Shown in pieces: positions 1-10,204 of a stretch of DNA of 64,000 bases. A program made the position numbers and the translations under genes. Source of the stretch: Combretum micranthum (Eukaryota; Streptophyta; Magnoliopsida; Myrtales; Combretaceae); the NCBI GenBank assembly GCA_024138025.1, contig JAMXBD010000714.1, positions 372,001 through 436,000 of the forward strand, read 5' to 3'. Position 1 is the first letter of the stretch. Each line of letters opens with the position of its first letter. Under the pieces are notes generated by a model that was given only the letters and a program-made list of their open reading frames with translations, did not search any database and was not told the DNA's origin.

Positions 1-1130
1 CCTATGAGCTAAGAATCACGACCATGATTTTTTAGTTTCAAAGTTTTTGACTAACTCGAGGCTTCCAAGGATGAATCACGACCGTGATTCATGAAAACTT
101 CTCAAAAACAGAGCTTTTTCTTGCAAAATCACGCTCGTGATTCATCAAATTTTTCTAACCCAAGCCTACCAAGGCTTGAATCATGCTTGTGATTACAGGT
201 TTCCCCTGAGTTACGAATTTTGTTGTCTTTTAAACTTCATCTTATCAAACTTTTACACATTCTACTTCCATTATAACATCATAAAACAACATATAACTTA
301 TATTCATAACTTCTAACATTACTCTCACACTTCAAAACTCATAAAACAACATTCAACACAACTTTCAACAAGCTCAACTTCACTTAACCCTTACTACACC
401 ACTCATACATCATTCCATTTTCATCAATACACTTTAACTACTAAATATGCATATGTTATACTTCATTGGTAGCCCAAATCTTCATCAACACATGACCAAT
501 ACATATGTACATATCCAAATCACATTTAACAAATTCTACACTATGAAATTTGCATCAAATGTAACTTAAACTTATCTCAAATCTTTGGGCTTGGTTTGTA
601 AGGCTTTAGAAGGGTCTTTTGATGGCCAACTTGTAAGAATTTGGATATGGTTCTTGGTCTTGAAGTTGGGTTAGCTTTAGAAGAGAAAGTAATGAGTTTT
701 GTGTTTGTTTAGGAGATTGTTTTGATGGTGGTATGATTTTGGAAGAAAATTGGGATATTTTTGGCTTAATATTTATCCTAATTTGACTTTTAAGGCAACC
801 CAAAATAAAGTTATGAAGTGGCTTTTAGTTAGGCTTAATTAAGGTTATTAATTTAAGTAAAACAAAAGGCATTTGACTAGTTTTTTGTGTTCCAAAAAAA
901 TTTGCTACACACAAACACTTAAAATATACATTTAAGTCTAATATAACTCATTTCATATACAACATCAATATGTAAATCAATATTAAGTATTTATTATACT
1001 AATACAAACATAATATTCTACACTACTCAAACACATACATTAAATTACAATAGCTTAATCTATATGTAAAACATGTTATTTATTTATTTTAATATGCAAC
1101 TATAATCACTCATATATAATATGATATCAA
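1..1130 (-). repeat. Diverged LTR-like sequence, Tekay/Del-type layout
   Basis: The order of sequence classes matches the 2.7-kb LTRs at 36049-38733 and 43784-46514: a cluster of short dyads (1-200), then a CA-rich stretch with CTTCA/ACACTT motifs (240-560), then a GGCTT-rich patch, then a TACATA-rich tail (900-1130). Direct base identity with those LTRs is low, so this would be a distant relative entering from beyond the window. No TG/CA terminus or target duplication was found. The short open frame at 606-803 looks like chance. The LTR reading is inference from architecture only. Confidence 0.33.
14..194. repeat. Four spaced imperfect palindromes, AATCACGnnCGTGATT type
   Basis: Near-identical 16-bp dyads occur at 14-29, 74-89, 127-142 and 179-194, with start-to-start spacings of 60, 53 and 52 bp. 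The copy at 73-90 extends to an 18-bp dyad. The sequence between them is not conserved. The arrangement is seen directly; a role as protein-binding sites or hairpins is inference. Confidence 0.6.
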
Positions 1131-1489
1131 GAATAAAAGCATGGCTATTGCAACAACTTTATGAGTTTGTTGAGAAATCCAATGATAAGAACTTAGTGAA
1201 GTAATCCCTAGGGCTCTTTCTTGCATTAACAAGCTTATCTTAACAATTTTCTTTGAAAACATGTATATATGCCTTAACTTTAGTATAACTTCTATGTTAT
1301 CATGTTTTGCTAAATTTTCTTGGGCTAGACAATAGATGAAAAGTGAGTATGCTAGATGTCAACGATCTCTTGGAATATAACCTAATATTTTCTATGCTAG
1401 CTTAATGTTGGTGATTGCAACTGAAGTCGAATTGAACCTATTGCATTTTTAAAATTTTTGAAATACTTTGACTTTGTGTTTTGTAAAAT
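1131..1489. other. No recognisable feature
   Basis: AT-rich sequence with stops in all frames and no match I could see to other repeats in the window. Confidence 0.5.
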
Positions 1490-2350
1490 GATCCACACGC
1501 TTTAACAAAGCCTAAAAAAATCCAAGCACTAACCAGACCAATACACATATAACAGAAATTTACAAACAAGTTCATTATTCAAACATATACAATGCAACAA
1601 TCATACAAATGAATAGATACAAGCTTAGATAACCAAAATCCAAATAGGATGTAGATTTATTCTCTCTCATTTGGGTTTTGGAGCATGTACCCATCAAGAC
1701 ACAGGAGAGTCCAAAGATACCAATTATGGAACTTTAGTTGTTTATCTTTATTAACATTTTAATCTTTAATATTTTAATCATTTCGACTAACTTGATAGTT
1801 CATATTTGCCCTATAGTATTCCACTTTCACAAGGTTGATGCCACAAACAACGCTCCTTGTTTTACCAATTAGTTTCTATGGAACTAGATAATCTACTAGA
1901 AACCCTAGACCTAACCACTTTTCCTTATCAGTTACTCCCAACATCTCTATAGACTTGAAATGTAATATGTATCATTGGTGGTATAATGATGCAGTAATCA
2001 AGCAATGCATGGTAGTTTAATTAATTGTCCATTATTATTAGGCTCGGTTTTGGAGTGACCACTCAATTTTTCAAACAATCGTCATATTTACAAGCACAAT
2101 TTAAATGAAGAAAATGTTCCACTTTTATTTAGGTAAGTTGGCAATCACTCAATCATCAAATAGCAAGCAATACCCGATCCCCATACATGATTAATTATAG
2201 TAATATTATTAAACAGATGCGTTATATTACAAACATAATCAATGTGTACAGTCAGAGTTACTTACCTATCCATAAAGTTAGAAGTGGTCGTAGTAATCAT
2301 TCGAGAAATCCAAAAGTGAGTCCAATTCACCTATAAGATGTAATGATCAT
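1490..2350. repeat. LTR-like fragment related to 51.5-52.3 kb
   Basis: The block around 1560-1700 (ATACAAGCTTAGATAACCAAAATCC, then a CTCTCTCATTTGGG block) resembles 51640-51710 (ATACAAGCTTGGATGACCAAAATTCC, then CTCTCATCGGGG). Both resemble the middle of the TGTCACGCCCC LTR family, where a purine/pyrimidine-poor block precedes an 'ACGCCCTCC' motif. Ends were not located. Confidence 0.35.
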
Positions 2351-2819
2351 ATATTAATATACATAAGTTAATTATAAGATCCTATGAGTGTTCATGTGAC
2401 CTAATGGAAGTTTATGGTATTTTTGTAGTTATTCCCTATAAACTCTAACTCCTACCATAATCACATATTTACCATAATTGGTCATGGGACTAATCTAACT
2501 CATGACTTGCATTGGTTTATTTAAATTGTGGTTCATAGTCAACATGATTATCATATTTATTCCTCTTGTCGAGCCAAGTAATTTATATCATGGATTTATT
2601 TGTTTGCACTTGTCTTCTTATATGATATTTGATCCCTATAGTTATGCATTTAAGCTAATGTAATTGTGATTTAGCTAGTTAAGACTTTAAGATCACATTT
2701 TATCCTATTCGTTTATTCTAGTCATAAGTGTTGACAAACCCTTATTACTAGTGCTCATTTTATCACATCTTATATGTAATTTACCAAGAAAAAAGATACT
2801 TAGTTGTTTAAATATAACT
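2351..2819. other. No recognisable feature
   Basis: Low-GC sequence with no long open frame, terminal motif or internal repeat that I can support. Confidence 0.5.
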
Positions 2820-3560
2820 TTGAGGCTATAAGAAAAAATTGGAGGATTTGAAGATGACCTAAGTAAAATCAAGGTGAAGTTGGAAAAATATAGACAATAG
2901 TTTATTTTTTATATATAAACTACCTTGTGTATGGCCGTACTAGATGTTGGGAAGAACCAAAGTGGAAAAAATTTTAAAAAGTCACGTTTCAAATCAGAAC
3001 GGGCATGCATAGGGTAAGGCAGCATCACTTGGAAGATTTTTAATAGTTACAATTCTGCATAGCTTGGCCACACGGCCTTGCAGGTGTGGTAGTGCTAAAC
3101 TCAGACGCATTCCAACTCTTATAAATCTCCATTTTTGCTTGCTCTATAGCTATTTCTCTAATCCTACTTTATTTTTAAGAATATTTTTAGCATTTTAGAC
3201 CATGTTAAGTGGATAAAAATAATATTGTTCTTCCAAACTACCCAAGCCAATTGTTTGTAAGCACACATGCATACATATATATCCCATTTTACATGCATTT
3301 CAATTCTTTAGAGTTTACATGGAAACATGTTTCCTTTAGTCCTTAAAACTATGTTGGTTGAGATTCATATGTATGTTTGTATATGTGTTTTTCATTTGCT
3401 AAACCTTATAAATGTTCATTCTTGTGATGTTTAGTTCATTGTGAGGTTAAATGAATATGATCTTTCATCTCTATAAAGCTGGTAGCATGTATACATATAC
3501 ATCTATCTGTCACCTTGTTTATTTCCTTTATTTTATACTGCTAAGCATGTTTTTTGAAGG
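2820..3560 (+). repeat. Possible retrotransposon LTR fragment with TATA box
   Basis: A GC-rich dyad block (TGGCCACACGG then a GTGTGG arm, 3065-3089) is followed about 30 bp later by a TATAAATC box at 3120-3127 and a pyrimidine-rich stretch, an arrangement typical of plant LTR promoters. No ends, PBS or coding region could be tied to it. The identification is inference. Confidence 0.25.
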
Positions 3561-4744
3561 TATATCTTGAAGAATGTGAAGTGATTCTACACCACTTCTC
3601 CCTTGGGCTAAGTTGCACTGCACCTATGGAGGGGATGAGAAAAGAACATAGCTTTGTTAAGTTTTAGAAAGAAAGAAGAACTCATGGTTAAACCTTAGAG
3701 CATTTTTATCCCTTACCTTATCTTAGTAGTGTAGGTAGTCTTGCTTCCTAGTACAACCTTTTTTTCTTTGAAGGTTCTTGTTTAGCTACTTATAGTGAGA
3801 TATGATGGATATTATGTTGTACATGGGGCTCACAAACATGGTAAGAAGGCATAAGAAGGCTGGATATGTCCTCGTCTCCTTTTAGGGTTCCACAAAAAAT
3901 GAAAGAAGGGAAAGAAGGCTTTAAGTTATGTTTAGTTGTTGGTTCTTCTACGAAAATGAAAAAGAGAATAGTAACATGGTGGAGTATTGTGGTGTTTTTA
4001 TGGTTGATGTTTTGTGTGTCTTTTAGTCGTTGTTTTTCTAAATGGAGGCTACACTAAATGAAAGAAAGAAGAAGAATGGGATGAGGCTGATGTTTAAATT
4101 ATGATGTGTTTGTCTTCTAATATTTTGGATGATGGGGTTATGGCTATACATAAAAGAGGGAAAAACAAAAAAGAGAGTCAAGTTGGTGTGGTTTGATGTT
4201 GAAAAAGTCTTCATGCATTAAATGAACTCAATTGTTTTTTCCTTATTTCATTACACGAGACGAAAATGGGGAGGTAAAGTAAGAGAATAAGATATCTAAG
4301 TTGAATGTCTTATTAAGTATTGAATATGGAGGTATTGGTTAAATGTAGGAGGATCCATAGCCCTTGATTTCCTCTTCCAAACTAGATCATGGTAAAAGAA
4401 TATGGAATGGGGGTTGAAACTCTCCTATTTGACTAGTAGCTCATGCATTACAATATATACAAGTCAATTTTCGTATTTGTTGGTTAATTTGTATGGTTTT
4501 ATGTCTATACAATTGAGTATCAGTATAGTTTTCAACCAATATATCTAGAATTATTTGAGATCATCATTTATATAAATTTTAAATTAGATTTTAGTAATAT
4601 ATTTATGTTTTATATTCGATAATGAGTCTTATCAAATTTAATTTTCGCTACACGATTTATCCATTTGCTATTGTTTTCTAATTGATAAATCAATTTAGTG
4701 AATTGATTCATTTTAGTGCAAGTTTTTATTTTATTTACTCATCA
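3561..4744. other. No supported gene
   Basis: The only open frame of note, 3866-4057 (63 codons), has low-complexity content, no recognisable domain and no supporting context, so I treat it as chance. The rest is AT-rich and unrecognised. Confidence 0.45.
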
Positions 4745-6085
4745 ATTTTAAGAAAATGAAAATTTTCGAGGGTTTACACCAAGTATGTGACTTACCAACA
4801 AATTAGGTTCAAACATTAGTGACAAATTGTTGAATTACAGCTATTAATGGTACTCAAATGGAAATAGGAGCATATTGTCACGCCCCAAATGGTACCCTAA
4901 ACGTGGCAGTCTGCCGCACATAATATTAAAGCTAATGAATGACAACCTTGGTCACTTATGCAAGGCGTGCTTCTAAGATAGTAAGAGACTCAAAGGAGTA
5001 TTACGTTTAAGCAGATAATAAAAGCATGCAAGAACTTATAAACGTAAACATGTAATAATCATTATGATAAAAGTTTCTTATAACTTCTTAAGGGCATTCT
5101 CCCATTCTAAAGCCTTGCTCAAACTAAGTCATCTTCGAAACATACGTGAATATAGCATAAGTCTACTATAGAGATTTTTCTTAGAAGTCTACATCCAAAA
5201 CTAAATATATAAACTTCTTCCAAAACCTCCTAGTAGCTTTGGCTCATACCTGACATAAGGGATTCTTTGGTGCCAACCACAAGTAATCAAACCGTAACAA
5301 AAAGCTATAGGAGTATAAGCAACACTAGCTTAGTGAGATAACTCCCTTCTTCAAAACATTTCCATAAAACATACAAGTATTTTAGACAATCATATGGGAA
5401 TGCATCAATTACATAAGAAAACAAAATACACACGATTAACTAGAAACCATGTGTAGCATGGATTTTTATGCCTTCCATGTCGGGAGTTGGGTGGTTACCA
5501 GCCCATACGACCATCAATAGTTGTAGACTTACCGGCTCCTACTTGCCCTGTAAACTTTCCGGCTCCTATTGGCCACCACTGCAACTTCTCGTTTTCCCAC
5601 ACGAAGAATAGTAGTAAAAAATAAATGTAACTCACAATATGTTATGCATGAATTTTTTTAATATTGGTTTATTGAATTATTGTCAAGTTCAAGTTAAAAG
5701 TGACAAAAACAATATTCATCATACCATTGTAAGAAAACATAAGTTATTCATCAATTCCTCTTTTGATGTACTTAGCTTTTATTCAACAACCACATCATTC
5801 AATCATGAATCCGAAACTCACACAACATTTATTCATTTATCTTTTTCCTTATTCTCTAATGCTACTACTTACAAGCACAATCAAGGAAATGTAATTAATA
5901 AGGGATTAACTCACTCAATGATGATCGCTTCTAGTCGAAATAATCTTCCAAGAATGAGATATCGGTTCCTTCTTCACCTAAACAAGATGAAATACCCAAA
6001 ATGAGTCTTTCATAGAATTTCTATTTTGAAGATTCTAAATCTATCTTTAATTTGCGGTAAAATCGGATTTGAAGGAAGTTTCAAC

Positions 6086-6114
6086 TTAAAATGGCCATAA
6101 TTTGCTCATTTTAA
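6086..6114. promoter_or_regulatory. 29-bp imperfect palindrome in LTR A
   Basis: TTAAAA...TTTTAA dyad with conserved CCA and TGG-like arms, at the same length as in LTRs B, D, E and F. Its function is unknown; conservation across diverged copies is what makes it notable. Confidence 0.5.
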
Positions 6115-7054
6115 CTCAGAATTTTGCATATTTTATGTCGTTTTCTACCTACTTAAAAAGATATATTCATTTTTAAGGTTACTTTTACTATAAAAGGTCA
6201 TTTGGGTCTCGGATTAGAAGGGTACAGATCTAATATGAAAATTCTTTTCTTGAAAAATAAAATGTTCTAATCTTTCCTTTACTAAGGCTTGTTTAAGTAA
6301 AACTCAAATAAATATATATTTTTTGAAAAGAATTCCTTATGTATATAAATAGACTCATAATTTATGCATGAAGCTATAGGTATTTTATTATTTAATTTAT
6401 TTCCTTAAAATAATCTTTCCTAGTGTTTTGGAAATTTGGATTTGTTAGACTTTACTTTATGTGGGTGAAGTAACTTATAAATTTTTGGATGATCAAAATC
6501 TAATATACTATATTTTGATATTTTAGCTTATCAAAAGTGAGTTGAAAATAAAGTTTGGTCCTTTGAGGTTATCTACAAAGTTTATTTCTAGGAATTGAAA
6601 AATAGTCTCCAAAAGTTTTCTTTAGTAGTACTTGATGAGTTTATTCTTTGAAAATTCATTTTCCTTGTAAATTAATTTTTCTTGAAAACTTATTTAGCTT
6701 TTGGAAATTTGATAAAAATAGTACCAATTTATTATCATATATCAATACTTCTTTTGTTATTTGAAAAAGAGATATCTTTAGACTTTGAAGAAACTTCATT
6801 TATTAATAGTTTGATATTTCATGATGAGTTTTACATAAACTTTTAAAAAAGATTTATTTGAAAATATTTTTCTAAGTCTTTAGAAAAACTTTGATCAAAA
6901 TTTATTCTTTCATCAAAAGATTCATTTTCTTATTTGGACAACAACTTATTAGCCATGCATGAATATGATTATGTAGTTTATAAAAGCTAAAAATATCATA
7001 AGATAAGGTAATAAAGAACATAATAAATAAGCATAATAATAATTGTCAAGTATT

Positions 7055-7081
7055 GGAAGCCTTAGCTTCTTCAAGGCTTCC
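7055..7081. repeat. Hairpin GGAAGCCTTAG...GGCTTCC in LTR A
   Basis: The arms GGAAGCCTT and AAGGCTTCC flank a short loop. The same element occurs once in LTR B (18773-18801) and as a tandem series in LTR E (49340-49570). Confidence 0.5.
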
Positions 7082-7510
7082 CAAGACTAAGAATAGACTA
7101 GTCCCAAAAGAAAAAGAAAATTGTTTTGACTTAATGCGGACAAGTCTAAGACTAGAAAGACTAGTCTTAAAATAACTTGAAAGTAAATAAATTGCAATAA
7201 CAAATGAGCTTATATGCTCTAAAAGATATAACTATATAGATATATTTAGTTAAATATATATATAAAAACAACATAAATGAAAATAGTTTTATGAACAAGA
7301 ACAAAGTATGAACATATTATTGTTGTCTTAATCTCCATGGGTTTAGAAAACACACACTATGCCCATACTAAGTAAATGAACACTTAGAAAGCTTAAACTA
7401 TTACCTATAGAAGAAGAAAAAACTAGAGAAATTTTGAGAGAACTTTTGGAGAGATTTTGAGAGAGTAAGAGTAGTGTGTGAAAGGTGTAAAGGAAATAGA
7501 AGGAAGATAT

Positions 7511-7520
7511 GGTATTTATA
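7511..7520 (-). promoter_or_regulatory. TATA box of LTR A
   Basis: The minus strand reads TATAAATACC. The same decamer lies at the corresponding place in LTR B (19298-19307) and LTR E (50046-50055), which fixes the sense strand of the family. Confidence 0.6.
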
Positions 7521-8329
7521 GAAAAAAGTGGAGGGTAATTGTGTTAATTAAATAATTGAAAAATAAAACAAATTGAGTGTGCATGAGGAAGGGCTGGCAC
7601 AAATTATGAGTGGAAGAGAGAGAAATTTATTTTTTTTTTTTGTATTTTTGTTAATGAAAAGTAAGATATAAGAGATATGACGTTGTATTAGAAATGAAAA
7701 TTGTAAGAAAATAGGTGTATGGTTGTAAGAGTATGTTTTAAGAAAAATAGAGATAGATAAATAGTGTAGAATAGTAATGAATAGTGTAGTGTAAAGTAGA
7801 TATGACAAATAAAGTACCGGTAGTAAGAAAATACGCGTATAATTATGATATCTGATATTTTTAGTTACCGAAAAAATTGTAAAACTGATATTTTTAAAAA
7901 CCTTATATCTTTACGAGTCTAACGGTATATTTAGAATATTTTTACTATTTCGAGCACTGGAACACGCTTTTTGGAAACTATATCCGAACGGGCTCAAAAC
8001 AAATTGCAGTTTAACTAATATGATATTTTTAAGCTTTCTCATGTTATTAAGAATTATTCTACATACTAATCTCTCACTTACTCACTTAGGGTTATGAACA
8101 CGGGATTGCCGGACTTGAATGGTTGCGTCTGACTAAGGTATTATTGACTTTAGGATTTCCGATTGACCTTTTAATTAGGGTTTAAGCTTAATTGATCGTA
8201 AAACTTTGGGGGTTTACACATATGATTATGGATTTTTTACACATCGTATCAGAATGAAAATAAGTTTAATATAATATGGGTAATAGTAGACTTTTTCCTT
8301 TTGTCGAGAGCTTATGCATTAGACTTTAA

Positions 8330-8481
8330 GGGTTCTTATATTTCGTCATTTTAGGTTGTTTTAGTATCTATTGTTTTTAAATAGACTGTTTGTAAAATAC
8401 ATTTACAGATGAGAAATAGACATTTTTACTCATAAATAATCGATAAGATATGGACGAAAATTTTGCAATCCAAACAGACCC
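8330..8481. mobile_element. 152-bp MITE with TTAA duplication
   Basis: The insert begins GGGTTCTTATATTTCG and ends CAAACAGACCC. It is flanked by TTAA at 8326-8329 and 8482-8485, and its termini form a short inverted repeat (GGGTyy/rrACCC). The homologous sequence at about 60105 has a single TTTTAA and no insert, which gives an empty site. The superfamily is not certain: TTA-type targets suggest PIF/Harbinger and TTAA suggests piggyBac. Confidence 0.65.
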
Positions 8482-9141
8482 TTAATCACCTGGATGGATA
8501 TTTTCTTTTGACTAAGTTTTTCTACAACGACTATTATTAAGCAACAATTCATATGCACCACATGTGGCTCTTTACAAAAGAATGCTTAAGTTATCGACAC
8601 ATTAAGATGAGGTATGAGATAAACCGGTGTTGAAGCCAAAGTTAGTATAAGATGATATTGATAATGTTAAACTCGTAGAATAGAGGATGTGGACATCTCA
8701 AAGGCACTAGAAGAGTTATCATGATAAGAAAATATGTTCGTTGGAGTTCTAAGTTAAAGTTCATATACTATTGAGAATTTCACCTACTGAAGAATTTTCA
8801 AGTTTAGCTTATGAGGCATATAGATTGGGTCTTTTAACAAGCTTAGCTAACATTCATCATGTGTTTGATGTTTCAATGCAGAGGAGTTGTGTTTGAGATC
8901 TCGATTAAGGCATTGCTTTAGAGCCACTAAATGTTCGATAAAATCTTACTATAGTTGAATGAACTATTGAGATCATTGACAATAAAGTGTGTAATTTGAG
9001 TAACAAAGTGATCAAATATGTTATAGTACAATGGAGCAAGTAAAATTGAATGAGAAGTTACCATTTGGAGGACAAAATTCAAAAGAAATATACAATGTTT
9101 TTAGAGAATTTAGGACAACTTTAAAGGACAAAAGTTGTTTT

Positions 9142-9164
9142 AAGATGGAGGGAGAGAAAAGAAA
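9142..9164 (+). promoter_or_regulatory. Polypurine tract of the plus-strand Ty3/gypsy element
   Basis: A 23-bp run of almost pure purine starting AAGATGGAGGGAG directly follows the chromodomain remnant and precedes the LTR start. In LTR retrotransposons this is the primer for plus-strand DNA synthesis. The matching tract in the second copy is 60756-60778. Confidence 0.65.
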
Positions 9165-10198
9165 TAATGGAATACCATAGATTTTCAAAATTTGAAATAA
9201 TCTCCTTTTCTCCTCTTAAAGTAAATAAGATATTAATAATAACATCAGTAAAAGAGAATTTTCATAATTTTACACCCCCTCCTCTTTCCTCCAAGTCCAA
9301 TTTTAAAATACCAAGCTCTTTTTTTTTTTTTTTCCTTTTCTTTAATTCTCCAAACAATAGTATCTTCTTCTCTTATATGAACCAAAGAGCAAATTGAATG
9401 TAAGTACATCATTTTCTCAAGTTGTCTTCATGTTGGCATTCGCTAAACAATGTTTCTTTGAGATTTTTTGTAAATAGAATATTCTATTTTGTGAAAATTT
9501 TAGGAGGCTTAGCTTCACTTTTTTTTTCCTTACATTTGTTGAAGGAAAGTGAAACAAAATTATTTCATTGATACTTCTCTAAATTTCATGATAAAAAGAA
9601 AATAAAATAAGTTTGAAATCTCTCTTGTCAGATTCTACAAGATTTTGGAAAATCAACATGAAAAATGTATAGAAATGTGTTTAATGATGTTTAAAGTTGT
9701 AGGTAAGATTTAATATTGGTAAGTTTGGAATGTGATTTTATGGTGGGATGTTGAAATTACATAGTTGTGTGACTTGTTGTAAGGGTAAATTACACCAAAA
9801 GATAATGATACTTTAGGGTTAGTTCATTTAAAGTCATAACGTTTCAAGTAGCTCATTTGAGGTCACGAATTTTAAAAAACTGGTCAATTGAGGTCACAAT
9901 TGACAAGTGTCAACAAGGAAAAAAACTCTCAAAATCTTCCACGTGGCGTCACGTTTATGATGACCTCAATTGACTCATTTTCCTAAACGTTGTAACCTCA
10001 AATGAATCACTTGAAATGTTATGATCTCAAGTAAACTTACCTCCAAAGTTATGACCTTCTAGTATAATTTACCCCTATTATGTATGTTGTGCTTTGAAAA
10101 AATTAGATTTGAACCATTTTTCAAATAGGCCAATATGTGTTGTGATTCTTTGGATGGAATCTATATCATGTTAAACAAAAAGATCGAGAGGCATTTTT
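9165..10198 (+). repeat. 3' LTR (partial) of the plus-strand Ty3/gypsy element
   Basis: Sequence after the polypurine tract aligns with 60779-61748. The start is TA here and TG in the other copy, consistent with a mutated LTR terminus. Similarity stops at about 10198, where the CT-array element begins, so the LTR end is not visible. A foldback MITE sits inside it. Confidence 0.6.
9783..10076. mobile_element. Foldback MITE, GGGTAAATTACACC termini
   Basis: The left end GGGTAAATTACACCAAAAG and the right end CTAGTATAATTTACCCC form an imperfect terminal inverted repeat. The arms are long: 'TCATTTGAGGTCA...TCAATTGAGGTCA' on the left mirrors 'TGACCTCAATTGA...ACCTCAAATGA' on the right, so most of the element can fold on itself. 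The same insert is present at 61385-61629 in the second LTR copy. Target duplication is unclear. Confidence 0.6.
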
Positions 10199-10204
10199 AG
10201 GGTA

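Larger units (their letters stand above)
4876..8218 (-). mobile_element. Solo LTR A of the TGTCACGCCCC family
   Basis: On the plus strand the element begins TGTCACGCCCC and ends GGGGGTTTACA, with the 5-bp duplication CATAT at 4871-4875 and 8219-8223. No internal region, PBS or partner LTR is present, so it is a solo LTR. Transcription sense is minus: the minus strand carries TATAAATACC at 7511-7520. Internal landmarks shared with copies B, D, E and F include a TTAGTGAGATAAC block (about 5330), a family dyad at 6086-6114 and a hairpin at 7055-7081. It interrupts the integrase remnant beside the first catalytic Asp codon. The homologous site at about 59990 lacks it. Confidence 0.9.
4745..9141 (+). 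pseudogene. Ty3/gypsy integrase C-terminal half with chromodomain (decayed, split)
   Basis: This is the 3' end of a Tekay/Del-like pol gene, recognisable only by reading across stops and frame changes. In one frame, 4780-4875 gives the zinc-finger C-C pair, here mutated to YVTYQQI, and then the block leading to the first catalytic Asp, which resumes at about 8224 after solo LTR A. Further on come FFYNN/YNN-like residues of the integrase core (about 8530), an H-x-V-F-x-V-S-M motif (about 8860-8880), and a chromodomain-like segment with NKVIKYVIVQWS (about 8985-9030). The last block ends at an LF-E-like terminus just before a polypurine tract. Part of the catalytic core is deleted. A second copy lies at 58735-60755. 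Many stops make it non-coding today. Confidence 0.72.

Noticed and set aside
14..194. The spaced dyads as a CRISPR-like array
   Set aside because: The repeats are only 16-18 bp and imperfect, spacings vary, and this is a plant nuclear context with no cas genes.
3866..4057. A 63-codon open frame as a small gene
   Set aside because: No domain, no conserved context, and of a length expected by chance in this composition.
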